Source: Bostrychus sinensis
Lineage: Eukaryota > Chordata > Actinopteri > Gobiiformes > Eleotridae
DNA: 64,000 nucleotides
Direction of reading: 5' to 3'
Assembly: GCA_020698575.1 (NCBI GenBank)
Contig: CM036251.1
Location: 4,494,788-4,558,787, forward strand
The notes under the pieces: model-generated
Seen by the model: only the letters and a program-made list of their open reading frames with translations
The model's database searches: none
Told to the model about the DNA's origin: nothing
Part shown: piece after piece, positions 12,831 through 24,500 of the stretch
How positions within the stretch are numbered: position 1 is the first letter of the stretch
How the letters are laid out: each line of letters starts with the position of its first letter
Made by a program: the position numbers and the translations under genes

Positions 12831-13768
12831 ACATGGTTGCCCAAAAGATGTTTTCCACATATATATTTTAAGTTATAAAATGTCAAATACTAAAGTTGCC
12901 CAAAACATTTTAAAAAGCCTGAGAAAGAAGCTGAATATGGGACCTTTTAAATTCACAAAAGCTAAATTCCAAAAAATTACTGACCACTGTTTTTATAGAT
13001 AATTAATTTTAAAAACCTAATGACTTAGGGCTTTGTACTTGGGAGAAATGCCGTCTTTTCTCAGACTTGCTCCACTCTTCAATAAGTAAAAACAGTCTTC
13101 TATCTAAACATGTTATTTTGCTGCTAAGAGACAAAACAATAACACGTCAAACTCTTCCTTCTACTCCACTTTTCAGTTTCAGACCTTCTTTCTTGGAGCT
13201 GGTTCTCCTCCTCACATTACCGCTCTCAGGCCTTTTTTTTTGTTTTACCCCAACCTAAAAACTCATTTATCCCTGCGTTTTTCCTCCTCCCAAACCACGC
13301 CTCCTCTGTATCTCTCTCTCTCTCTTAAGACTTTTAGCTCAAACTTGTATTACAAACTTACAAACTTGTATTACTGTATTTGACGGTGAACTTTGACCTC
13401 TCTCCACTCCTCATCATCGTAGATAAATATGCAGTTTTTTGCTTCCTGGTTTGCTGTTGAAAAGCTGTTTTTAGATTTTTTTTTTCTTCAGAAAGCGTGT
13501 GTATAAATTGAAGGTTTTTAACGCTTTAATTGTCTTTTTCCCTGTACTGGGCATTGCTTTGTATAATAATAATGATAATAATAATAGTATATAGGTCTAC
13601 GTGGATCTGGAAGCTGTAGTGTTTAAAATGTAATGTACGAGAAAAAACCACCGCCGTCGGAAAAAAAGGACACGATTTTTGCGACTATTTATATTTCCTA
13701 CGTTCTGTATTCAAAACCATTTCAGGCAATGCAATTTTACAGTTGTTTGTACCTTTGCAAAAAAATGA

Positions 13769-13774
13769 AATAAA
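13769..13774 (+). terminator. Candidate poly(A) signal for taf4
   Basis: An AATAAA hexamer lies in GCAAAAAAATGAAATAAAGA, followed about 20-30 bases later by a TG-rich stretch (TCTTGTGTGGATGTGTATA) that could serve as the downstream element. Confidence 0.45.
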
Positions 13775-14144
13775 GAAATTGATAAAGAAGTATGAGTCTT
13801 GTGTGGATGTGTATATTATTTGCAGGTTAACACACTGGCAGAGTGGTTAGCTCTTGCCTCATCAAGGAAAGAGTTTGTCTATGGAAAGCCGTTTGAGTAT
13901 TTATTCTGATATTGTTGATAACAGCCTTAATTTTCTTTACTTGTAAGCCTTTTTTGGCTAAAGGACAAAACTGTTAATGTATTGTACTGTAATGTATTGT
14001 CTTTTGTATTGTATTGTATTACCAAAACTGGTAATACAAGTAGAAACCAAATTGCTTACTACTGCAAATACAAGGATTCTTATTGGCCAAAGTAAAAATG
14101 AAAAACCAACTGTAAGCCTCAATTTATGTCCATCTACTGCCTTC

Positions 14145-14440
14145 TACTCAGAATCTGTAGCTCAGTTGTAGACGCTTGCCCACTAACCCGAAGGTTGGCG
14201 GTTCAAGCCCAACTGAGAATGCGTACTGTGTCCTTGGGCGCCCAGCTTGCCTGCATGAATCTGTCTGTGTTTGGTGGGGGCCGTAGGCACAAAAAGGCAG
14301 CCACGCTTCTGTCAGTCTGCTCCAGGGCAGCTGTGGCTACAGAAGTAACTCACCACTGAGTGTGACTGAGGAGAGAAGGAATATTTCACCAACACCAGTG
14401 CTTGGAAAAGCGTTATGTAAGACTAATGCATTATTATTAT
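14145..14440 (+). repeat. tRNA-derived SINE
   Basis: The A box (GTAGCTCAGTTGTAGACG) and B box (GGTTCAAGCCC) are well preserved. The body has CAGGGCAGCTGTGGCTACAG and ends near TGCATTATTATTATGAA. It is the same family as 7985-8330. Confidence 0.75.
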
Positions 14441-14464
14441 GAATATATTGCAGTTGTAGTAGTA

Positions 14465-14995
14465 GTGTCAAGGTTCAAGGTTTCTTTATTAGTACCCAAG
14501 GGTAAATTTGTTTGCAGAAGGGATTACAGCAGTCCAAGAAAAAGCAAAATAAATAAATAAAAACACATTGCACATTAAACAAGCTAAAACAAGCACACTC
14601 AATGACCTACTACAGCCTACAACAAAGTGCTTATTGTCTCCTCCTTTCCTAAAGTGCTCAGAGGTGAGCAAGGGTAAATCCATTTCCCAAGCCACTCCTG
14701 TTCAGCAGTGTAATCGCTGTGGGTACAAAACTGTCCCTGTACCGCTTGGTTCGTCCTTTAGGAACCACGTATCGTCGTCCAGAGCGATGGAGCTGGAATT
14801 TCTTATGCAAGGGGTGTTTACAATCCAGAAGAATGAAGCTGACCTTACGCTGAAGCTGCGTAGTATAAAGCTCTGACAGACTGAGCTGGGGCTTACCCAT
14901 GAGTCTGCCGGCCCACTTCACAATCTGCTGGAGAGAGTTTTTATCTCTCAGAGCCAGGTTTCCATAAGCCACAATACAAAAAGACAGTGTCACTA
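14465..14995 (-). mobile_element. 3' end of a LINE (non-LTR retrotransposon)
   Basis: On the minus strand an open frame of about 111 codons (14993-14658) carries HPLHKKFQLHRSGRRY and PKGRTKRYRDSFVPTAITLL, a pattern I recognise as the C-terminal end of reverse-transcriptase proteins of fish LINEs. It is followed by a short 3' region ending near CTAATAAAGAAACC. The copy is strongly 5'-truncated and lacks the RT core, so it is not autonomous. Confidence 0.7.
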
Positions 14996-15136
14996 GTGAA
15001 CACCTCTGAACTTAGTAGAGCAAGCTCCTGGTAACCCAAAAATGTGTTTACTAGTCCACTAGTAACCAATTTTAGACCTCAAAACCATGTTATTAGTAGT
15101 ACTAGTTGACATATTGCCATCCACTAGTGGCACTAG

Positions 15137-15440
15137 TAAGGGGAGTGGGAAAGGGAATGGTATTTATACAGCGCTTTTCCTATGACACAAGTCACCCAAA
15201 GCGCTTTACACAGAAGGGAAGGGGTATTTCATTCACTCCATACTCGGTGGTGGTGAGTTTTGTAGCCACAGTTTCCTCTGGGATAGACAGACAGAAGCAC
15301 AGCTGCACACATCTGCACCAACAGATCCTCCGACCTCCACCAACCACTCACAGCAGCTTCCTGATGTTCCCCAGTGGTCTCCCATCCAGGAACTGACCAG
15401 GCCCCACCCCGCTTAGCTTCCACAAGGCGGGATGACCTAG
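15137..15440 (-). repeat. SINE with 5S rRNA-derived head
   Basis: Read on the minus strand, 15440-15365 contains GAAGCTAAGCGGGGTGGGGC and CTGGATGGGAGACC, which follow the 3' half of vertebrate 5S rRNA (its internal control region). This is joined to a body with CTGTGGCTACA shared with the tRNA-headed SINEs at 7985 and 14145, and it ends in GCGCTGTATAAATACC. That is the layout of SINE3-type elements. It is not a functional 5S gene: the head is partial and mutated. Confidence 0.7.
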
Positions 15441-15767
15441 TAAGACCAAAAAGTGTCCACTAGTTGACTACATTATATGTCAGTAGTAGCACTTTTGGCC
15501 ATAAAAGGCTCACAAGTAAAGAAAACGAATACAATATCAACAATATCCTAATCAATACTTCAATGGTTTTCCATAGTTGTGGGTTCTCTCCTCTTCATCC
15601 CATCGTCCAAACACCTGCACAGGTGAACAGGTGAATCTAAATGTCTCATACTGAATGAATGAATGTGAGAGTGAATGGTCGTCTGTCAGTGTGTGTCTTT
15701 AAAAGCTACTAAAAACTACAACTATCACATTAAGGAGCTTGTACTGGGGAGTGCCAAGTTCCTGGGG

Positions 15768-15770
15768 TTA

Positions 15771-15850
<80 letters not shown>

Positions 15851-15882
15851 ATACTAATAATAATAATAATACTAGTAACACA
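15768..15882. repeat. (TAC)n microsatellite
   Basis: A nearly pure TAC/ACT tract runs from about 15770 to 15850 and degrades to AATAAT. Open frames of poly-Thr or poly-Val across it are artefacts of the triplet period. Confidence 0.95.
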
Positions 15883-16946
15883 CTGAGAGAAGTTTCTGAA
15901 GTTGCAGAAACTGAAGTTAGTTGTTCTATAAAAGTATTTTTATGAGCCATTATCTCCTGTCTGCTTCTCCAAACCATGACTGTAACAGAGGTAAGTAACA
16001 AAACCACAAAGTGAGATTCAGATGTTTGTCTTTTTATGAATACATCTGTACAAATGAAAAACATTACATTAAATATACAATTTCCAAAATGTCAGTTCTA
16101 TAAAAAGACTTAAATTACTCGCTCCCGGCTCCTCACTCGGTTATAAAAGTAGTTTTGTTCACACAGAGCACAGTATTCACCAGGAGAAAGACAAATGTTT
16201 CAAACCCAATACAGGACTTTACATTGATCAGCCAAAACATTATGTCCACAACACACAAGCCAGTTTACATCAAGTTTGCAAGTCTGTTTTGTTTTTTCAA
16301 GAATTTTCCATGACTTTTCCAAAACTTTATATTAAATTTCCAGCATGACCCGAAAAATGATGTACACATTCATGGATAGTATTCAAAATGTTAAATTTTT
16401 GCCACAATTTTGGTAAAATTGGAATGAAAATTTGTCACCTGAAGAAAAAAAGACATGAAAGATCTTATTCTTAAAGTATCTTCAGTGTTTTGACCAAAAA
16501 TGTAACTCATAAAAAAACTATCACAACCAGAATCATTCACTCGACAGCATTATCATATAAAATTAATTGTTATACAGGTTTTAAAGAAACACAGCAATAA
16601 ATATATATTTTTATTAATTCTAACTGTCGTGGGTTAACTAGTCGCTGAATATTTCATACATTTCCAAAACCTTTCCAAAAACATAAAAAAAACTAAAAAA
16701 ATAACTTTTCCATGCCATGTAAATTGCATTTTAAAATTCCAAGACATTTCCAGGTTTTCCATGGCCTACTCCAGTCACTGTATGTAACTGGTCATGACAG
16801 GAAGGGCATCCGGCGTAAAAAAACAACCAAACCAAAAAAAAAAAAAAAAAGACAAATTTTAAGAAAAAGCAGCCCAAAGATTTAAAAAAAGTATAGTGGC
16901 TGGTCAGACCCATTCAATTTTTTAACAAAGTAAAGTTGGTCTGGAA
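15883..16946. other. Non-coding stretch
   Basis: AT-rich sequence with no exon recognised. Around 16795-16830 is a short dispersed repeat (GGAAGGGCATCCGGCGTAAA) followed by A-runs, also present in part at 42275. Confidence 0.35.
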
Positions 16947-17272
16947 CAGGGCTGCACAATAAATCTCGAAGTTATCGCAATATCAGCAAAGGCAATATCG
17001 CAAAAATCTAAATATATCACATCTTCCATCTGACAGAGATTTATAAAATGTGTTGTGACTAAATAAAAATGTTTAAAAAGTCCAGTTTTAGTGGTAATTT
17101 CCTTAATTCATTGCCTTGTTTTATTCCTGGTTTAGTCTGTGTTAAGTTCTGACTTGTGAATATAAAGACTTACATTTTTTCTTTAAGTGAATTTAACTTA
17201 CAATATTTCAATAATATCGTTATCAACACAGTTATCGAGTATCGCATGTTTTTCATATCGTGCAGCCCTAGT
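16947..17272 (-). mobile_element. hAT-like GCACGATAT element, copy b
   Basis: It runs from GGGCTGCACAATA to ATATCGTGCAGCCCTA, with the internal CCATCTGACAGAGATTTA and AGTCCAGTTTTAGTGGTAAT segments of the family. It is shorter than the 439-base copy at 28121, with an internal deletion. Confidence 0.7.
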
Positions 17273-18374
17273 GCAGGAACTTCCACCTTCCTGACCAATC
17301 GTATCTCTTAAAACAAAAATGGGGCAGCCTTGACTTGTTTTGATTGGTTGAATGTCTATCCAGTCACATTCAGAGGTAGTTTAATCCAGTGGTTCTCAAC
17401 TGGTGGGTCGGTACCCAAAAGTGGGTGGCAGAGCAGTTTTCAGTGGGTCGCAGGCTTTTGCAAGGGCAAAAAAAAAAAGAAAGTTTAATTTTTTAAAATA
17501 AATCATCAATTTACACTCTCAACAGTAGGTGGCAGTGTGGGACATATAGAATAGAATAATATAAAAGAAACAAAAGCAAAAACTACAGTTCCATAATGTT
17601 ACTGTTATACCTAAGGTTGACGTGAGTACCGCTTAATTTTCCTCAATATTGTTTAATTTTACTAAAATAGCTCTTAATTTTTCTCAATATCTTCTAATTT
17701 TCCTGAAATCTCTTTATTTTTTTTCATTTTCTTTCAATTTTCCAGAATTCTCTCTTTATTTTCCTTCATTTTCATTTTGCAAAATCTGAATATTAAAAAG
17801 AGCCAGGTTTAAAATGATTGATTCATTTTGTTGACATGTTCCAATAAAAAGGTTTTTACAGAGGGAGTTATGGAGATGAGATTTTCGGTAAATAAGAAAA
17901 TATGACAACAAAAATAAAATGCCCAATAAATCAGGCTAGGAATTACATATCAACAAATCCTTCTGTGAAAGCCTTCGGAATATTGTTAAGTGCAAGAATA
18001 GAAAGTTTGGTGCTTGTGCGAGCTACTGAAGTGGGAGAAAACAGCTTTTAAAATTAATATTTCCAATAGAAATCTATGGACATACGTCACTAAATGTATT
18101 AAACATTAACTTTAACCTTACTTTAATGTGTAATTTTGGACATTTTCTTTATTTCGTAATTTTTTAGCCATGTTTTGTAGCGTTTGTAGTCTCAACACAT
18201 AAGGAACTTTTTATAACATAATAAATAATCGCCTCCATGTGTTATATTGTTATGGCTGATCATTGCATGTTATCGTCTTTAGTCCGAGTTGGTCTCACAG
18301 TTCCCGGCTCGTTCCTTGTCCCGCCAGTCTTCTCCTCATTGTCCGTAATGTTTTCTGCGATATAAAGACATCAG
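17273..18374. other. Downstream flank and candidate 3' UTR of kctd15
   Basis: The part nearest the stop codon (about 18240-18374) is comparatively GC-rich and is likely minus-strand 3' untranslated sequence. Further left, 17390-17600 holds a dispersed repeat (GTGGGTCGGTACCCAAAAGT motif) and T-rich sequence. Several minus-strand AATAAA hexamers are possible, so I do not choose a poly(A) site. Confidence 0.4.
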
Positions 18375-18536
18375 TCAGTCCAGCGGCTCCTGTTTGATCC
18401 GGATGGGCGTGGCGGTGATGGCCTGGGACAGTTTGAGGTCCCGACACAGGACGTATTCACTGAACTGGGACGAGTCCACTCCTCCGCCGCACGACGCTCG
18501 GATGGAGAAGCCTTTCTGGAACAGACGCTCCAAAAC
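18375..18536 (-). CDS. kctd15: kctd15 coding exon 5 (last)
   Basis: It begins after acceptor TGTGCAG and encodes VLERLFQKGFS..., the SCGGGVDSSQFSEYVLCRD segment and the terminal IRIKQEPLD, then TGA at 18377-18375. That is 53 codons plus stop, entered in phase 0. The IKQE tetrapeptide is a sumoylation consensus. The stretch LKLSQAITATP just before it is the variable part between paralogues. Confidence 0.95.
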   Translation of the reverse strand, partial: VLERLFQKGFSIRASCGGGVDSSQFSEYVLCRDLKLSQAITATPIRIKQEPLD

Positions 18537-21500
18537 CTGCACAGATAACCGAGGAAAAGAGGTGCAGCAAAGGTTTTTATTAAAAATACCACTGTTGTTG
18601 TGTTGTCGCCATTAACCATTGTCCTGCTGTTGAAGAGTGATGAAGATGTTTCTGTTTCTTTGTTCATGAAAAGGTTCAGGAATGAGTCCATCACAGGGAC
18701 AGCTCATGTTTTTGGAGATAAAGTCAGGTTTTCCAGATTGCAATTCCAGGCTTAGGACCGGCACAAATAGTACACTGGCTTGTAACCCCTTGTGGTTGGA
18801 TTTTTTCCTCAGAAAATACTTTACTTCTGGTTTGAACCTAAATCAGAAAGTTTAGCGCTGGTTTAGCCCTGGTTTTAACTTGGTTTAGCGCTGGTTTAGT
18901 CATGATTTAGTCATGGTTTTAACCTGGTTAAGACTTTGTTTAGACCTGGTTTAGTCCTTGTTTAGCCTTGGTTTTAACCTGGTTAAGACTTCGTTTAGAC
19001 CTGGTTTAGTCATGGTTTAGCCCTGGTTTTAACCTGGTTAAGACTTTGTTTAGACCTGGTTTAGTCCTGGTTTAGCCCTGATTTTTACCTGGTTAAGACT
19101 TTGTTTAGACCTAGTTTAGTCCTTGTTTAGCCTTGGTTTTAACCTGGTTAAGACTTCGTTTAGACCTGGTTTAGTCATGGTTTAGCCCTGGTTTAAGTCG
19201 GGTTTAGTCCTTTTTTAGCCCTGATTTTAACCTGGTTAAGACATTCTTTAGACCTGGTTTAGTCCTGGTTTAGCCCTGGTTTAAGTCGGGTTTAGTCCTT
19301 TTTTAGCCCTGATTTTAACCTGGTTAAGACTTTCTTTAGACCTGGTTTAGTCCTGGTTTAGCCCTGATTTTTACCTGGTTAAGACTTCGTTTAGACCTAG
19401 TTTAGTCCTTGTTTAGCCTTGGTTTTAACCTGGTTTGGCCCTGATTTAGTCCTCATTTAGCCCTGGTTTTAACCTAATTTACACCTGGTTGAGTCCTGGG
19501 TTTAATCCTGGTTAAGACTTTGTTTAGACCTGGTTTAGCCCTGGTTTTAACCTGGTTTAGACCTGGTTTAGTCCTCGTTTAGCCCTGGTTTTAACCTGGT
19601 TTAGTCCTCGTTTAGCCCTGGTTTTAACCTGGTTTAGTCCTCGTTTAGCCCTGGTTTTAACCTGGTTTAGACCTGGTTTAGTCCTCGTTTAGCCCTGGTT
19701 TTAACCTGGTTTAGTCCTCGTTTAGCCCTGGTTTTAACCTGGTTTAGTCCTCGTTTAGCCCTGATTTTAACCTGGTTTAGACCTGGTTTAGTCCTCGTTT
19801 AGCCCTGGTTTTAACCTGGTTTAGTCCTCGTTTAGCCCTGGTTTTAACCTGGTTTAGCCCTAATTTAGACTTCAGTTGTGATAGATGGCACACAGAGAGC
19901 CAAATATTTTCTGAGGTGGTACTTTGTGTTAAAGTTTGAGAACCACTTGCCACTTTTATTGTTTTTTTTTACGCTGCGTGCCCTTCCTGATGCAACCCTC
20001 TCCAGTCATTTATCCAGGCTTGGGACAGGACCACCTCAGACCCCTGTTACAGCCCCCTGCCCCCCTCACCTGTACGGAGTTGAGCCTGCAGTATCCGTTG
20101 AGGGGAAACCTGATGACGTGCGTGGGGTCCTGGTTCCAGCCGGCGTTCACCGAGTTGCACATGACGTCTCCGGTCTCGGGGAACACCTCCTCGATCAGGA
20201 TCTTCTCCCCGCTCAGGGCGATCCTCTCCCCCAGATCCGGAGTGACCCGCACCACCAGGCACTCGCAGCCCGCCGTGCTCTGGGCGTCCCGCTCGGCGTG
20301 CCACCGCTCCAGCTCCCGCACCATGGGAGTGAGCTGGTAGTACCGGGCCTCCTCGTACAACTGGGTAAAGTCCTGAAGGAGAGAGGAGAGGGTGAGAGGA
20401 AACTAAACCAGGGCAAAAACAGGACTAATCTTAATCTGAAAACAGAACTAAAGCAAGGAATAAACCAGGGTGAAAACAGGTCTAAACCATGATTAAAAGA
20501 AGGACTAAATCAGGACTAAACCAGGACTAAAACTAGGCAAAATCAGGGCTAAAACAAGGCAAAACCGAGGCTAAAACAAGGCAAAACCAAGGCTGAACCA
20601 GGACTAAACCAGGACTAAACTAGGACTAAAACAAGACAAAACCAAGGCTAAAACAAGGCTGAACCAGGACTAAACCAGGACTAAACTAGGACTAAACCAA
20701 GGCTAAATCAAAACTAAACCAGGACTAAAACAAGGCAAAACCAAGGCTAAAACAAGGCTGAACCAGGACTAAACTAGGACTAAACCAAGGCTAAATCAAA
20801 ACTAAACCAGGACTAAAACAAGCCTAAATCAAGACTAACCCAGGGCTAAAACAAGGCTGAACCAGGACTAAAGTAGGACTAAACCATGACTAAAACAAGG
20901 CAAAACCAGGCCTAAACCAGGACTAAAACATGACTAAACCAAGGCTAAATAAAGACTAACCCAGGGCTAAAACAAGGCTGAACCAGGACTAAACCAGGAC
21001 TAAACCAAGGCTAAATCAAAACTAAACCAGGACTAAAACAAGGCAAAACCAAGGCTAAAACAAAGCTAAACCAGTACTAAACCAAGGTGAAAACAGGTCT
21101 AAACCATGATTAAAAGAAGGACTAAATCAGGACTAAAACAAGGCTGAACCAGGACTAAACCAGGACTAAAACAAGGCAAAACCAAGGCTAAACCAGGTCA
21201 AAACCATGACTAAACCATGACTAAACCAAGGCTAAATAAAGACTAACCCAGGGCTAAACCAAGGCTGAACCAGGTCTAAACCAGGACTAAACTAGGACTA
21301 AACCAAGGCTAAATCAAAACTAAACCAGGACTAAACCAAGGCTAAATCAAAACTAAACCAGGACTAAAACTAGGCAAAACCAAGGCTAAAACAAAGCTAA
21401 TCCAGTACTAAACCAAGCCTAAATCAAGACTAACCCAGGGCTAAACCAAGACTAAACCAGGACTAAAACAAGGCTAAAATAAGGCTAAATCAGGGCTAAA

Positions 21501-24500
21501 ACAAGGCTGAACCAGGACTAAACCAGGACTAAAACAAGGCAAAACCAAGGCTAAACCAGGTCAAAACCATGACTAAACCATGACTAAACCAAGGCTAAAT
21601 AAAGACTAACCCAGGGCTAAACCAAGGCTGAACCAGGTCTAAACCAGGACTAAACTAGGACTAAACCAAGGCTAAATCAAAACTAAACCAGGACTAAACC
21701 AAGGCTAAATCAAAACTAAACCAGGACTAAAACTAGGCAAAACCAAGGCTAAAACAAAGCTAATCCAGTACTAAACCAAGCCTAAATCAAGACTAACCCA
21801 GGGCTAAACCAAGACTAAACCAGGACTAAAACAAGGCTAAAATAAGGCTAAATCAGGGCTAAAACAAGGCAAAACCAAGGCTAAAACAAGGCTACACCAG
21901 GACTAAACCATGATTAAAAAAGGACTAAATCAGGACTAAAACAAGGCAAAATCAGGGCTAAAACAAGGATGAACCAGGACTAAACCAGGACTAAACCAGG
22001 TATAAAACATGGCTAAACATGACTTGAAGACACAGTTTACTATTTGATAATATAATGCTGTGTTATCTTGTATTCCAGACCCTCACAAGCCAGTGCCCTC
22101 TTTGTGCCTGTCCCAAGCCTGGATAAATGTAGAGTGCTGCATCAGAAAAGGCAAGGAAACCATTAGCACCCCATGTTAGCTTGTTTAGAGTCTATAGCGG
22201 TCAGACTCTCCTATAAAACAGCTGTAGCGACAGAGAGGTAACGTTCCTGATTCACATAATGGTGTCTTCTTGCACATAGAGACAGATTCATAGAGACTGC
22301 TGACAAGAACCATATACAGAGAGAGAGCGCTGCCTCTGTCCTGGGGCGCTTCTCTTCTCTATCAAAGCCTGACTCCTCCCCCTTCTCTCCTCTCTCTCCC
22401 CTCGTCCTCCCCCCAAACTCCCAGCTCTGAGCGAAACCATAGATGTATTTTATAAAAAGACCTTCTGTCCCGGGGGCCTTTTAGTCATCCCTCTACACAG
22501 AAAATACCAGACTAACTACAGGGAGAGAGATGAGAGAGAAAGATCCAATATGCCTGCCGCCTTTGCACACATTAATTTAGCAAAACACACACCGCGCTGT
22601 CTCTGTGCTTTGAGCTACTCTTCATCGACCTCTCCTCAGCCCCGGGGCCACACGTTGCACTGATTAGAGCGGCAGAGATGGTAACGGTTTGCACAGAAGA
22701 AGAAGAAGAAGAAGAAGAAGAAGGAGGAGGAGGCTGTGTGCTGGAGCTAACGAAGATAACGAAAATGCTCGTGGACACAAAAATAATTTGTTTGACCCCG
22801 AGGTCATGCTGTGTTCAATCTTTTTGAATATTTTGGTGGATATATGAGAGACAAAAAGAGAGAGGCAGGAGACGTGGAGAAGAGAGTTAGAGAAAAGTGA
22901 GGACGTGACCTTGTGTCTGGGTTAATGATGCATTAAATTCATAAACTGTTTGACTAATGGACCACGAGACTGAAGGGGGAAGGACAAATGTAGGAAGTAA
23001 GCAGCAGGATTCAAAAACATGGTTCAGAACTCGCATCTTAAAAAGCCAAGGCCATTGCTTTTGAACAGACAGTGACACTCAAGTTAGAGTATCCTCTTTA
23101 AGCTACATTTTTTAGACTTGGGTCTATCCCAGCAACTATGGGCCTTAGGCGGGGTACACCCTGGACAATGCACCTACAGTTAATTTTCTTTAATTGTTAA
23201 CTGTTTGTCTTAACAAAACATTATCAGTTAACCGTTAACCACCAGCTTTATATCATCTATCTTTACGTTTTATAAAAAACAGCTCTTTAATAAATTCAGA
23301 GTCATGGACATTAATAAAAAGAGGCTTTTTTTAAACTAAAGTTAGACGTTATAGGTTTGTAGATTCTAGGGAGTGGTCGGTGGCGTGAGTCAGTTCTGCA
23401 CCGTCGGACATCGCAGTTGGACCTAGTTTTGGCCGATTGTTGAATCAGCGTCAGGCGTTGGCATCGAAGGAGCGCTCTGACCAATCATACAGCTCACTTT
23501 TAACATCAAAATATAAGGAACTTTTGTTCTAACAACTATTCATAATGTTTCCTACAGTCGTGATGCCAATGCGCTGCAGCTTACCTCAGCTGTGGCGTGG
23601 TGCAGATGAAAATATAATCCTCCTCTGAGGCAAATGCAGCGCGTATGAAGATTATTCACTGATAAATACTGCCGTGAGACACTTGAGTGCTGCTGAGATT
23701 TATTTACAGAAGCCCATCATCTACAGAGTTTTGTGACTAGCGCCGCCTGCTGTTGTAAACAGTTATTACGTCTTGCACAGGGCGGCTTGGTGGCATAGTG
23801 GTTAGAACTCCTGCTCCTACAGCAAGAAGGTCCTGGGTTTAATTCCCGGACCTCTCTGTGTGGAGTTTGCATGTTCTCCCTGTGTCTGTGTAGGTTTCCC
23901 CTACCACTAAAAACCTGTACAGTAGGTCCCCCATGAGCCAGGACTCCCCTGTAAATGAGATTCTGAATCTCAGTGGGACTTTCCTGGGTAAATAAAGGTC
24001 AAGTTAAAAAATAAACATGCGCTGCTCAGAAGACGTCAGCTACAGAATCTCTCAGTAGACCTTTAGTTCTTGTATGTCTGAGTTTTACCTTGAAGTCGTC
24101 CGGCAGCAGCAGTTTGCAGGTTCGCAGGAAGCTCAGGATGTATCTGAAGATGTCTCCGTCTCTGTCGATGAAGTAGTGCTGCTTGAGACTGTCCAACACG
24201 ATGGGCTCTGTGCCGTTAAACAGGCGACCTATTCTGGAAGCACACAGACAATATATGTCAGATAAGCCAGGTTTATGCCTAAAAGTGTCAAGGATTTTAG
24301 GAAAACAAAAACAATGTAATCTAGGCTTTATTAGCAAGCTCCCACTAATGGTATACAACACTTAAGAATTTAGTTTTTTTCTGACTCATAAACGCCTTAT
24401 TCTGCTAAATCAACTTTTATTAGCTTTTAACCATGTTATAATGTGGTCTCCGCCTCAAAAATAGACCTGAAGAAGTATTCTGTTTCATTCACACGTTTGA

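Larger units (their letters stand above)
10846..13790 (+). other. taf4: Candidate taf4 3' untranslated region
   Basis: After the stop codon there is no good coding sequence up to a candidate poly(A) signal at 13769-13774. The first part (10853-10958) and 12490-12830 are copies of dispersed repeats, so the true transcript may end earlier. A 3' untranslated region of about 3 kb is inferred from position only. Confidence 0.4.

Noticed and set aside
15365..15440. 5S rRNA gene
   Set aside because: Only the 3' half is similar, it is mutated and joined to a SINE body.
19878..20492. Plus-strand frame of 204 codons and two others over 19936-20340
   Set aside because: Antisense shadows of kctd15 exon 4, whose minus-strand frame has conserved protein and splice sites.
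20404..22018. CRISPR-like repeat array
   Set aside because: Units are contiguous 11-mers without unique spacers, in a vertebrate intron.
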